Notes under the pieces: model-generated
Databases searched by the model: none
What the model was told of the DNA's origin: nothing
What the model saw: the letters and a program-made list of their open reading frames with translations, nothing else
Assembly (NCBI RefSeq): GCF_900176205.1
Contig: NZ_LT859959.1
Span: 5,167,001 to 5,231,000 of the forward strand
Direction: 5' to 3'
Length of the DNA stretch: 64,000 bases
Origin: Bradyrhizobium sp. ORS 285
Lineage (GTDB): Bacteria; Pseudomonadota; Alphaproteobacteria; Rhizobiales; Xanthobacteraceae
Program-made: the position numbers and the translations under genes
In this document: one piece after another, positions 1 to 8,350 of the stretch
Position numbering within the stretch: the stretch's first letter is position 1
Layout of the letters: every line of letters begins with the position of its first letter

Positions 1-380
1 ATCTCCTCCGGCGTCAGCTTGCCGTCCTTGTTGCTGTCCATCGCCTTGAAGATGCGCTCATGCGCCGCCTGGAATTCCTGCAGCGAGATGGTGCCGTCGC
101 TGTCGGTATCGACCAGCGCGAACACCATGCGCATCATGGCCGGCGCCATGGCGCGCCCGCCCATCGTGCCTCGCCCCATCATGCCCGGCATCTGCCCCAT
201 CATGCCGCTGCCCATCATTCCACCCATCATTCCGCCCATGGGCGAGCCGCCGCCCGGGGTCATCGAAGGTGTCGTCTGCTGATCCGGCGAGGGCGTCGTC
301 TGCCTCTGCGCCAGCGCTGCGGCCACGCCGCCGGCGAGCAACAAAGCGGAGATCGTAAGTCCCAAGATCGGTCGGCGCAT
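1..380 (-). CDS. Secreted EF-hand calcium-binding protein (3' end outside window)
   Basis: The reading frame starts at an ATG at 380 on the minus strand and runs off the window start, so the C-terminus is missing. The first ~24 residues form a Sec-type signal peptide (MRRP, a hydrophobic stretch, then an ALAQ-like cleavage region). A Met/Gly-rich low-complexity segment with repeated GGMMG units follows. Two EF-hand loops are then visible: DTDSDGTISLQE and DSNKDGKLTPEE, both with acidic residues at the ligand positions. A periplasmic calcium-binding or calcium-sensing role is inferred from the family; no partner is evident. The gene lies downstream of, and in the same direction as, the MscS gene. 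Confidence 0.8.
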   Translation of the reverse strand, partial: MRRPILGLTISALLLAGGVAAALAQRQTTPSPDQQTTPSMTPGGGSPMGGMMGGMMGSGMMGQMPGMMGRGTMGGRAMAPAMMRMVFALVDTDSDGTISLQEFQAAHERIFKAMDSNKDGKLTPEE

Positions 381-451
381 GGAAGCCTCCTCGAATGCGT
401 CATCACGGCGCGACAATCCTGCCTGGCCGCGATCGATCCTATCGCCGCCCT

Positions 452-1408
452 TCACGTTTTCATGCCGTCGGAGGCGCCCCGCACGAGCGTCACCGGCGGC
501 AGGCCGACGATCTCGAAGGTCGACGAGGCGATGTCGATCCCGCTGGCTTCGAACTCGGCCAGGATCTCACGGCTGATGGCGTCCTTGAGGCGGCGCACCG
601 ACAAGGCATCGGCCAGGAAGCGCAAGGTCAGCTCGATCCAATTGTCCGTCAGGCGAATGAAGACCACGGGATCGACCTCGGCGCTGCGGACGAAATAACG
701 CGCATGCATCTGCGCCAGCGCCTCGGCGCCGAGACGCGCCTGCGTGGCCGCATGCCGTTCCGCCGCCGCGAGCAGGATCTGCTCGGCCTTGGCCCGATCG
801 GCCCTGTAGCCGATGGGGATGCGGATCTCCTCCCAGATGAAGGGAAAGTCGCGCGTGTAGTTGTAGATCGGCTCGTCGAAGATCTTGTCATTGGTGACGG
901 TGACGATGCGGCCTGTGAACTGGCGGCTGCGCACCCACACCGCGGGCTCCGCCGACTGCACGTCGGGCGGCTCGCCCATCTCCATGATGGTGGTCTGGAT
1001 GAAGCCGAGCGCGATGACGTCGCCACGCACGCCGCCCATGGTGATGCGGTCGCCGACCGAGAAGGTGCGGCCGCGCAGGATCACGAGATAGCCGGCAATC
1101 GAGGTGATCACCTTCTGGAGCGCAAACGCAAGGCCCGCGGTGATCAGCCCCGCCGCCGTGGTCAGCCGCGCCGGATCGTCGAACCAGACTGAGAGGATGC
1201 TGAGGATCAGCAGAACGGCGATGGTCAAGCTCGCGGCCTGATGGCTCCAGAACGCGGCGCGCTCATGGTGGCGCTGCAGGAAGAACGAGATCGCAAGCGT
1301 GGCGATGCGGCGCAGCAACAGCGCGGCGAGCACCAGCACCACGGTCAGAATGAGCTTCTTGCCGTTCTCGGCGTTGAGGCCGATCAGCGGGACACCAAAC
1401 AGATCCAT
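452..1408 (-). CDS. MscS-family mechanosensitive ion channel
   Basis: The product has 318 residues, with N-terminal transmembrane helices followed by the MscS pore helix and beta domain. The helix-rich segment 'AGLITAGLAFALQKVITSIAGYLVIL' region (around residues 100-125) and the following 'VGDRITMGGVRGDV' stretch are typical of small MscS channels, which release solutes on hypo-osmotic shock at the inner membrane. An ATG 18 codons further upstream (1462) is possible, but the ATG at 1408 is preceded by GGAACGAC and the residues after it (MDLFGVPL) look like a natural start. It lies 97 bases after the ZIP gene on the same strand and may share its promoter. Confidence 0.85.
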   Translation of the reverse strand: MDLFGVPLIGLNAENGKKLILTVVLVLAALLLRRIATLAISFFLQRHHERAAFWSHQAASLTIAVLLILSILSVWFDDPARLTTAAGLITAGLAFALQKVITSIAGYLVILRGRTFSVGDRITMGGVRGDVIALGFIQTTIMEMGEPPDVQSAEPAVWVRSRQFTGRIVTVTNDKIFDEPIYNYTRDFPFIWEEIRIPIGYRADRAKAEQILLAAAERHAATQARLGAEALAQMHARYFVRSAEVDPVVFIRLTDNWIELTLRFLADALSVRRLKDAISREILAEFEASGIDIASSTFEIVGLPPVTLVRGASDGMKT

Positions 1409-1504
1409 GTCGTTCCGGCCTGTTCCTCGCACGTCTGAGCGGAAGACAAGATCTGCCGGCAAGCGGGCGTTCCAACGCGGCGCGCAGCTTGTGCCAGGAA
1501 CGGC

Positions 1505-2260
1505 TCAGGACGCACCGAGGTTCGACAGCGAGAACGCAACCAGCAATCCGAGCACGACGAGGCTGCCGGTGACATTCTGGTCGCCTTTCACGGCCTCGGG
1601 GATCATGGTGTTCACCACCATGGTCAGCAGCGCGCCGGCGGCGACGGCGTTGACCGCGGCGACGAGTTGCGGCGGCGCGCCGCCGAACGCCGCCGCTCCG
1701 ATCGCGGAGGCCAGCGCCGAGAGCACGACGATGGCGGCCCACAGGCCGAAGATGTAGCTCCTGCTGCGCCCAGCCGCCTTCATGCCGAGCGCGCTCGACA
1801 GCCCCTCCGGCAGGTTCGACAGAAAGATCGCCGCCAGCATCGCAAGGCTGACGCCCTGGCCGGCGAGCAGCCCGAGGCCGAGCACGATGCTTTCGGGAAT
1901 GCCATCGAGCAGCGAGCCGATGGCGATGACGAGGCCGCCGCCTTGCGCGGCGCTCTGCTGCTCGCCGTCGCCGGACTGCTTGCGATGATGCGCGCCGTTG
2001 CGGGAGACGAGCCAGTCGGCCAATGCATAGGCGATCGAGCCTGTGATCGCGCCGCCGACGATCGGCCAGATGCCGCCTTCCTGAAAGCCGTCCTCCAGGA
2101 GATCATAGGCGACGGCCGAGATTAGCACCCCGCAGCCGAATGACATGATGCCCGCGGTCGCCCAGCGCGGCAGCTTGACGATGTAAGCCAGTGCCGCGCC
2201 GACGAGCAGCGAGGATGCGCCGAGCAGGCCCCAGAGGCCCGCGGACAACCAGACCGGCAT
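1505..2260 (-). CDS. ZIP-family metal transporter
   Basis: The 251-residue membrane protein has about eight hydrophobic segments. The ZIP signature is visible in 'SLLDGIPESIVLGLGLL' and 'IFLSNLPEGLSSALGM', where Glu/Asp/Asn replace some of the histidines of classical ZIPs. A His-containing loop (GAHHRKQSGDGEQQ) sits between helices 3 and 4, as in the family. ZIP proteins move Zn2+ or other divalent metals into the cytoplasm; the metal here cannot be read from sequence. An exact GGAAC-N16-CGTT element ends 38 bases upstream of the ATG, so the gene is probably under general-stress sigma control. Confidence 0.85.
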   Translation of the reverse strand: MPVWLSAGLWGLLGASSLLVGAALAYIVKLPRWATAGIMSFGCGVLISAVAYDLLEDGFQEGGIWPIVGGAITGSIAYALADWLVSRNGAHHRKQSGDGEQQSAAQGGGLVIAIGSLLDGIPESIVLGLGLLAGQGVSLAMLAAIFLSNLPEGLSSALGMKAAGRSRSYIFGLWAAIVVLSALASAIGAAAFGGAPPQLVAAVNAVAAGALLTMVVNTMIPEAVKGDQNVTGSLVVLGLLVAFSLSNLGAS

Positions 2261-2297
2261 GGATTCCGCCTCGGATGGACGCAGATGATGCGAGGAG

Positions 2298-2322
2298 AAC
2301 GGCGCGCACCGCGAGGCGTTCC
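2298..2322 (-). promoter_or_regulatory. EcfG/RpoE2-type promoter for the ZIP transporter
   Basis: Read on the minus strand the site is GGAAC (2322-2318), 16 bases, then CGTT (2301-2298). This is an exact match to the alphaproteobacterial general-stress sigma consensus GGAAC-N16/17-CGTT. It sits 38 bases before the ATG at 2260, a normal promoter distance. Activity is inferred from sequence only. Confidence 0.7.
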
Positions 2323-2349
2323 GAAGCAGCCGCTCCCTCCGAAAACACG

Positions 2350-2371
2350 AGAGCCGCCCGAAGGCGGCTCT
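2350..2371 (-). terminator. Intrinsic terminator-like hairpin after the DoxX gene
   Basis: The arms AGAGCCGCC (2350-2358) and GGCGGCTCT (2363-2371) pair perfectly around a 4-base loop. On the minus strand the hairpin is followed by a T-rich CGTGTTTTC. It lies 23 bases beyond the DoxX stop codon, so it probably ends that transcript. Confidence 0.7.
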
Positions 2372-2394
2372 GATTGTTCTCGCTGTGACCGAGG

Positions 2395-2865
2395 TCAGGC
2401 CGCAGCGCCCGCCGGCACAACCGCCGCGCGCGGCTTGGCCTGCGCGAGGTGCACCTTCCAGGCCTCCAGCGCGACCACGAAGGAGGTGATCGCCCAGAAC
2501 ACCGGATACTCATAGCCGCCGGTGTTCCAGGTCCAGCCAAAGCCCTTCACGACCTGCAGGGCATAGACGGCGAACAGCAGAAGCGCGGTGGCGCCGAGGG
2601 CGGCGAAGCGGGTGCAGATGCCGAGCACCAGAGCGATGCCGGCGGCGCATTCCGAGGCGGCGGCGATCACGACCCACACTTCCGGCGGATGGAAGCCGGC
2701 CTTGGCGAAGAAGCCGGCGGTCGCCGCCGACACTGCGCCGGCTGCGAATTTTCCGGCGACGTGTGGAAACAGAAACAATCCGCAAATGATGCGAAGAATG
2801 TTCAAGCCATTCGATAAATCAAAATTTTCCGCCTTGATGCGGAAGTCGTCCTTGGTGAGCCACAT
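2395..2865 (-). CDS. DoxX-family membrane protein
   Basis: The 156-residue protein has four predicted transmembrane helices, the usual DoxX layout. Helix 1 includes 'LRIICGLFLFPHVAGKF' and helix 3 'AAGIALVLGICTRFAALGA'. The N-terminal 'GLNILRIICGLFLFPHV' resembles the DoxX/SURF4-like signature. DoxX-like proteins are linked to redox and thiol stress but have no firm general function. The gene is monocistronic: a hairpin terminator follows it and the PAS kinase gene ends 109 bases upstream. A GGAAAGGAG ribosome site precedes the start region. Confidence 0.85.
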   Translation of the reverse strand: MWLTKDDFRIKAENFDLSNGLNILRIICGLFLFPHVAGKFAAGAVSAATAGFFAKAGFHPPEVWVVIAAASECAAGIALVLGICTRFAALGATALLLFAVYALQVVKGFGWTWNTGGYEYPVFWAITSFVVALEAWKVHLAQAKPRAAVVPAGAAA

Positions 2866-2973
2866 GACTCATCTCCTTTCCGTTGACGCCAATGTTCCGG
2901 AAAGGAGCGCCGCTGCCGTTGCGGCAAATCAAAATCGTCCCGCGTTCCACGCAGGACTGATTTGCAGACGCGC

Positions 2974-4986
2974 TTAGTTGGCCGCTGCGCGCGGCAAGGT
3001 CACGGTAAACGTCGTGCCAACGCCAGCCTCGGATACGAGCGAGATACTGCCGTGCATGCGCCCGACCAGCGACTTCACATGCGCGAGCCCGATGCCCTCG
3101 CCCGGCTGGTCGCGCTTGCCGACGCGCTGAAACAGCTCGAACACCCGCGCCTGGTCTTCGGGCCGGATGCCCCGGCCGTTGTCGGCGACGTGAAAGACCA
3201 CCTCGCGGCCGCGCGCCTCGCCCGAGATCTTGATGCGGCCCGGACGCTCGGGCTCGAGATATTTGACTGCATTGTCGAGCAGGTTGCCGAAGATCTGGCC
3301 GACCGCGAGCGGATCGGCCACCAGCGGCGGCAACGGCGCGATGGTGATCACGGCGCCGGCCGTCTCGGTCTGGTGACGGATGGAGTCGGCGAGCTTCTTG
3401 ACCAGCGCCTCCATCTCGAGCGGCTCGGGGTGCAGCGGCTGCTGGCCGTGGCGCGACACTTTCAGGATGGCGTTGATCAGCCCGTCCATCTTCTGCGTCG
3501 CCGCGCGGATGAAGGACAAAGACTCGTCGAAGTCGCGCTCGGCCTGCTGGCGCTGCGGATCGGTCTTCGGCAGACGGCCGGCGTCGAACATCTCGTCGCG
3601 CTGGCTCTGCAACTCCTGGGCAAAGCCCATGATGTTGACCAGCGGCGCGCGCAGATCGTGGCTCACGACATGGGCGTAGCGCTTGATCTCCTCATTGGCG
3701 ACCTCAAGGCTGTCGTTGAGATCGCGCAGCCGCGCTTCGGCCTCCTTGCGCGCGGTGATGTCGATGGCGGTGCCGATCAGGCGCACGCAATGGCCGGTCT
3801 GATCGAACAGGCCGCGGCCTTTGGCGGCGAGCCAGCGGATGGCGCCGTCGTTCCTGCCGATGGTGCGGAATTCGACATCATAGAGCGCCCGCTGAGCGGG
3901 ATCGGCGGCGGCAGCAAAGGCCGCCGTCGTCGGCTCGCGATCCTCGGGATGCAGGCCTTCATAGAAATCGGCGATCGTGACCGGCACGTCATCGGCGACG
4001 CCGAACATCGCCCTGACGAGCGGTGGCCAGACCAGCACGTCGGTCGCGGGGTCGTAGTCCCAGAATCCGACCTCGGCGACCTGCGTCGCCAGACGCAGCC
4101 GCTCCTCGGCTTCGCGCAGGGCCGACTCGGCGGCGTGGCGCGCGTTGACATCGAGCAGAACGCCGGGGAAGCGCAGCGGCTCGCCGTCGCGCAGCTCGAC
4201 GCGGCCGTTGGCCTCGATCCAATGATAGCGGCCGTCACGGCGGCGGACGCGATATTGATGCGCGTAGTCGCCGCCGCGCGCGAGGGCGTCCTGGATCGCC
4301 GCAGCAAGCCCGGCCTGATCGTCCGGATGCACGGTCATGGTGACCTGCTCCAGGCTGAGGCCTTCGCGGCCGAGCTCCGGATCGAGACCGAAATTGACGG
4401 CGAAGTTGTCGTCGATGGTGAAGCGGTTGGCGGGGATGTCCCAGACCCAGGTGCCGATGATGGCGCCGGCCGCGAGCGCGAGCTGCACGCGCTCCGCATC
4501 GGCACGGGCCTGCGTCTCACTGTCGCGCAGCGCCTGCTCGGCCTGCATCTGGGCCGACACTTCGGTGTTGACGCCGAACCAGCGCCGGATGCGTCCCGAG
4601 GCATCGCGCATCGGCTGGATGCGGGTCAGGAACGGCCGGAAGACGCCGTCGGCGCCGCGCAGCGGAAACGTCATCTCGAACGGCTCGCCGGTGGCAATCG
4701 AGGCCTGCCAGCGCTCCATCACGGAAGGAAGCTGCGCGGGGTCATGCACCGATTGCCAGCCCCAACCTTCCATCTGCGCAGGCGTGCTGCCGCAGTATTC
4801 GTGCCAGCGGCGATTGTACCAGACGATGTAACCGTCGCCATTGGCGATCCAGCACAGCGTGGGAATGCCGTCCGCGAGCAGCCGGAAATCATGATCCTCG
4901 AGATGGCCGGCAGCGAGGTCCCGAAGCGCGTAGTCGACGGAGGTTTGATTGCGCCAGAAGGTACGCCCGAACTCGCGACTGATCAT
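2974..4986 (-). CDS. Three-PAS sensor histidine kinase
   Basis: The product is about 670 residues with no transmembrane segment, so it is probably cytosolic. Three PAS/PAC units come first (about residues 15-140, 165-275 and 290-405). The HisKA domain carries the phospho-acceptor His in VVSHDLRAPL (near residue 441). The HATPase domain has N box 'GQIFGNLLDNAVKYL', G1 box 'DNGRGI' and G2 box 'GIGLAHVKSLVG'. There is no receiver domain and no adjacent response regulator, so it is an orphan kinase. The start at 4986 (MISREFGR, after AGGGGGATGG) is preferred to upstream codons because the exact stress promoter at 5064-5088 overlaps any longer version. Confidence 0.9.
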   Translation of the reverse strand: MISREFGRTFWRNQTSVDYALRDLAAGHLEDHDFRLLADGIPTLCWIANGDGYIVWYNRRWHEYCGSTPAQMEGWGWQSVHDPAQLPSVMERWQASIATGEPFEMTFPLRGADGVFRPFLTRIQPMRDASGRIRRWFGVNTEVSAQMQAEQALRDSETQARADAERVQLALAAGAIIGTWVWDIPANRFTIDDNFAVNFGLDPELGREGLSLEQVTMTVHPDDQAGLAAAIQDALARGGDYAHQYRVRRRDGRYHWIEANGRVELRDGEPLRFPGVLLDVNARHAAESALREAEERLRLATQVAEVGFWDYDPATDVLVWPPLVRAMFGVADDVPVTIADFYEGLHPEDREPTTAAFAAAADPAQRALYDVEFRTIGRNDGAIRWLAAKGRGLFDQTGHCVRLIGTAIDITARKEAEARLRDLNDSLEVANEEIKRYAHVVSHDLRAPLVNIMGFAQELQSQRDEMFDAGRLPKTDPQRQQAERDFDESLSFIRAATQKMDGLINAILKVSRHGQQPLHPEPLEMEALVKKLADSIRHQTETAGAVITIAPLPPLVADPLAVGQIFGNLLDNAVKYLEPERPGRIKISGEARGREVVFHVADNGRGIRPEDQARVFELFQRVGKRDQPGEGIGLAHVKSLVGRMHGSISLVSEAGVGTTFTVTLPRAAAN

Positions 4987-5063
4987 CCATCCCCCTGGCC
5001 GGCAGCGACAGTGCCGCCTCATCGCGCACCATCGCATCAAGGCAGGAGCGGACGCATCGACGT

Positions 5064-5088
5064 AACGGCGGCGTGAGGGCAAAGTTCC
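5064..5088 (-). promoter_or_regulatory. EcfG/RpoE2-type promoter for the PAS kinase
   Basis: On the minus strand GGAAC (5088-5084), 16 bases, CGTT (5067-5064) matches the general-stress consensus exactly. It lies 78 bases upstream of the ATG at 4986. It argues against translation starting at the possible codon at 5082. Confidence 0.7.
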
Positions 5089-5220
5089 CAGGAAGGGAAC
5101 AAGAATTTTTTGCCCGCGCCGCGGATTCGCCTATGGTGGCCGACGTCGGGCGTGACGCGCGGTCTGCGCAGCATCGCGACACGCACGGCGTTTGGCTTTG
5201 ATTGCAAAGGTTCGTTTCGC

Positions 5221-6621
5221 ATGGATACCCCGCTGTGGCGCTGGTCGGCCACGCAACTCGCTTCCGCCATCCGCACCAAGAAGATCACCAGCCGCGAGGC
5301 CGTGACGGCCTGTCTCGATCGCATCGCCGCGGTCAATCCCGAGCTCAACGCCGTGGTCTCGGTGCAGACCGAGGACGCGCTCGCCGCCGCTGATCTGGCC
5401 GACCGCATGGTAGCCGCCGGCACCACGCTCGGGCCGCTGCACGGCGTGCCGGTGACGACCAAGATCAATGTCGACCAGGCGGGCTTGCCGACGACAAACG
5501 GCGTCACAGCCTTCAAGGACAACATCGCCAAGGACGACGCCCCCGTCGTCGCCAATCTGCGCAAGGCCGGCGCCGTGATCATCGGTCGCACCAACACGCC
5601 GGCGTTCTCGATGCGTTGGTTCACCGACAATGAGCTGCATGGCCGCACGCTCAATCCGTGGCGGCCGGATCGCACGCCCGGCGGCTCGAGCGGCGGCGCG
5701 GCGGTGGCCGCCGCCGCCGGCATGTGCGCGATCGCGCATGGCAATGACGGCGGCGGCTCGATCCGCTATCCCGCTTACTGCACCGGCACCGTCGGCCTGC
5801 GTCCGTCTTTCGGCCGCATCCCGGCGTTCAACGGCACAACGCCGTCAGAGCGGCAATTGTCGCTGCAGCTGATCTCGGTGCAAGGCGCGATCACGCGCAA
5901 TGTCGAGGATGCAAGGCTGGCGCTGGCGGCGATGGCCGCGCCCGATCCGCGCGATCCCTGGCATGTCGCGATGCCGCTGGAGGGACCGCGCATCGATCAT
6001 CCCGGCGTCGCCGTCTGCCTCGACCCCGCCGGCGTCGGCATCGCGCCGGAGGTCGAGGCCGCGGTGCGCAAGGCCGCGGAGATTCTGCGTCGCTCGGGCT
6101 ATGAGGTGGCCTGGCGCGATCCGCCGGATGTCGCTGCGGCGGCGAAGGCATGGAATGATTTCGCGCAAGGGGAATCGCGCGTGACGCTGGCGGCGCAGGT
6201 CGAGCAGCACGGCGATGCGCTCGCGCGGCGCGCCTTCGCGCTGATGATGAACCGCACGCCGGAGCTCGACGTGCCCGGGCTGATCAAGGCGTCGTCGGCG
6301 CGCGCGACATATCTGCGGCGCTGGCAGGCGTTCATGCAGGATCATCCGCTGGTGCTGTGTCCCGTCGCGATGGAGACGGCCCTGCCCTATGGCATTGATC
6401 TCGAGAGCGATGCCAGCGTCGATCGCCTGTATCGCTCGCACGTCTTCCTGTTCGCGACCGCCTATCTCGGCCTGCCGTCAATCAGCGTGCCGACCGGCGT
6501 GCATGAAGGCATTCCGATCGGCGTGCAGATCGTGGGGCCGCGCTTCCGCGAGGACCTCGTGCTGGACGCCGCAGCAGTGATCGAGCACGCCGCTGCGGCG
6601 GCTGAGCCGACGCTGTCCTGA
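5221..6621 (+). CDS. Amidase-signature family hydrolase
   Basis: The 466-residue protein carries the amidase signature Ser-cisSer-Lys triad: Lys in 'GVPVTTKINVD' (near residue 80), the Gly/Ser-rich stretch 'TPGGSSGGAAVAAAAG' (about 153-168), and 'GGSIRYPAYCTG' with the nucleophilic Ser region. Amidases of this family hydrolyse small amides; substrates range from indole-acetamide to the Gln of misacylated tRNA. There are no gatB or gatC genes nearby, so a catabolic amidase is more likely than GatA. ATG 5221 is preferred over upstream codons because AAAGG lies at the right distance. The gene stands alone between two minus-strand kinases. Confidence 0.85.
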   Translation: MDTPLWRWSATQLASAIRTKKITSREAVTACLDRIAAVNPELNAVVSVQTEDALAAADLADRMVAAGTTLGPLHGVPVTTKINVDQAGLPTTNGVTAFKDNIAKDDAPVVANLRKAGAVIIGRTNTPAFSMRWFTDNELHGRTLNPWRPDRTPGGSSGGAAVAAAAGMCAIAHGNDGGGSIRYPAYCTGTVGLRPSFGRIPAFNGTTPSERQLSLQLISVQGAITRNVEDARLALAAMAAPDPRDPWHVAMPLEGPRIDHPGVAVCLDPAGVGIAPEVEAAVRKAAEILRRSGYEVAWRDPPDVAAAAKAWNDFAQGESRVTLAAQVEQHGDALARRAFALMMNRTPELDVPGLIKASSARATYLRRWQAFMQDHPLVLCPVAMETALPYGIDLESDASVDRLYRSHVFLFATAYLGLPSISVPTGVHEGIPIGVQIVGPRFREDLVLDAAAVIEHAAAAAEPTLS

Positions 6622-6652
6622 GCTGACCGCGCGCGCAGCTCTCGAATGCGGT

Positions 6653-8350
6653 TCAAGAGCTTCGCGCGCGGGACGGGACGCTTTCGGTCTTGGCGGCGTC
6701 GATCGCAGCGGCGAGCTCATCGACGCCGTACGGCTTCGACAGAATGCGCACGCCGGCCTCCCGGGCGGCGTGCACGGCCGTCCCCGAATAGCCGCTGGTC
6801 AGGAGAATCGGCATGTCGCCCCGCCGCTTCTGGATCTCGCGCGCGAGCTCGACGCCGTTCATGCCGCCGGGCATCATGACGTCGGAGAAGACGAGATCGA
6901 CCGTGCGTCCATCGGCCAGCGCGCCGAGCGCGGCCGCAGCACTGGCGGCATGGGTCACCTCATAGCCGAGCTGGCGCAGCATCTCGCTCACCAGTGCGGC
7001 CACCTCCGTGTCGTCCTCGACCAGAAGAATTCGCCCCTGATCGCGATGCCGAGCGCTGGCGTGATGAAAGTCGACGAGATGGCGCTGAGACGTCGATGCC
7101 GCGTGCGCGGACCTCGGAAGATACAAGGCAATCGTGGTCCCCCGCCCGAGCTCCGACTCGATGCGCACCGTGCCGCGGGACTGCTTGGAGAATCCATAGA
7201 CCTGGGCGAGACCAAGACCGGAGCCCTTGCCGATATCCTTGGTGGTGAAGAACGGCTCGAACACGCGTAGGCGAACGTCCTCCGACATGCCGGTTCCGCT
7301 GTCGATCACCGACAAACGGACAAAGTCGCCTGTGATTTCGTCATCGTGCCAATCGGCAAGGTTCTCGGCCCGCACCAGGATCGTGCCGCCGGTCGGCATC
7401 GCGTCACGCGCATTGACGGCGAGATTGAGCACCACGAGTTCGAGCTCGCCGGGATCGACCTCGACCGGCCAGAGCGCATCGGGAAACTCGAACTGCACAT
7501 GAACGTCGCCACGCAGGCTGCGATCGAGCAACTCGCGCATGCCGCCGATCTGGCGGGCGATGTCGACCGGCTCCGGCCGCAACTCCTGCCGGCGCGAGAA
7601 CGCGAGCAGCTGCCGCGTCAGGCTGGCGCCGCGCTGCGCCGCCTGGATCATGCCGTCCATCAGGCGCCGCCGCCGCGCCGGATCGGACTGTCGGTCGAGC
7701 ATGTCGAGGCCGCCGGAGATCACCATCAGCAGATTGTTGAAGTCGTGCGCGACGCCGCCCGTCAGCCGGCCGATCGCCTCGATCTTCTGCGCCTGCCGCA
7801 GCGTCTCCTCGACCTGCGCGCGCTCGGCCATCTCGACCCGCAGATGCTCGTTGGATTCGGCGAGCGCGCGCGTCCGCTCCACGACCAGCCGCTCCAGCTC
7901 CTGGGCGGCCTGCTCGCGCGCATGGATCAGCGCACGGATCTCGTATTGACGACGCCGCGCTCGCATCGCCGACTGCACCGCGCTCAGCAGCGTGATCGGC
8001 TGGATCGGTCGCTCGAGCAGCGAGACGTTGCGCAGCGCTGTCACGAGATCGCGCCGCCAGGCGACGACGGCCGGCTGCTCCCGGTGACTGGTCAGTACGA
8101 TGAAGGGCAAGTCCGACCAGGGAGGTTGTCGTGCGACCCACTCCTTCAGCGGTGCAGCATCCGTCGCGAACAGGCCCTCCTCGGCAACGACGACCGTGCC
8201 GACACCCGCACGCAACTGCACGACGAGGTCGGACAAAGAGGGGCAGACGGCCGTCTCGATGCGCGCGCTGCGAAACAATTCTGCGGAGGCAGGCCCGTCG
8301 CGTCCGATCGGGGCGAACACGAGCACACGCTGATCCCCTTCAGTGCTCAT
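6653..8350 (-). CDS. Hybrid histidine kinase with N-terminal pseudo-receiver, paired with KaiC
   Basis: The 565-residue product has an N-terminal receiver-like domain (about residues 8-125) in which the expected phospho-Asp position reads VVVAEE, so it is probably a pseudo-receiver. A coiled coil (about 130-180) leads to HisKA with the His in 'GGVAHDFNNLLMVISGG' (near residue 200), an HATPase domain ('NLAVNARDAMPTGG', 'DSGTGM', 'GSGLGLAQVYGF'), and a C-terminal true receiver with Asp in 'VFSDVMMPG' (near 487) and Lys in 'LSKPYG'. The ATG at 8350 overlaps the end of the kaiC-like gene by 11 bases, so the two are translationally coupled. This suggests the kinase is the output or input partner of the KaiC protein. 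Confidence 0.9.
   Translation of the reverse strand: MSTEGDQRVLVFAPIGRDGPASAELFRSARIETAVCPSLSDLVVQLRAGVGTVVVAEEGLFATDAAPLKEWVARQPPWSDLPFIVLTSHREQPAVVAWRRDLVTALRNVSLLERPIQPITLLSAVQSAMRARRRQYEIRALIHAREQAAQELERLVVERTRALAESNEHLRVEMAERAQVEETLRQAQKIEAIGRLTGGVAHDFNNLLMVISGGLDMLDRQSDPARRRRLMDGMIQAAQRGASLTRQLLAFSRRQELRPEPVDIARQIGGMRELLDRSLRGDVHVQFEFPDALWPVEVDPGELELVVLNLAVNARDAMPTGGTILVRAENLADWHDDEITGDFVRLSVIDSGTGMSEDVRLRVFEPFFTTKDIGKGSGLGLAQVYGFSKQSRGTVRIESELGRGTTIALYLPRSAHAASTSQRHLVDFHHASARHRDQGRILLVEDDTEVAALVSEMLRQLGYEVTHAASAAAALGALADGRTVDLVFSDVMMPGGMNGVELAREIQKRRGDMPILLTSGYSGTAVHAAREAGVRILSKPYGVDELAAAIDAAKTESVPSRARSS

Noticed and set aside
2962..5076. A 704-codon open frame on the plus strand
   Set aside because: Antisense shadow of the PAS kinase; its translation is Arg/Ala/Leu-rich without any motif.
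5096..5121. GGAAC at 5096 as a stress promoter for the amidase
   Set aside because: No TT pair at the required 18 or 19 bases downstream.
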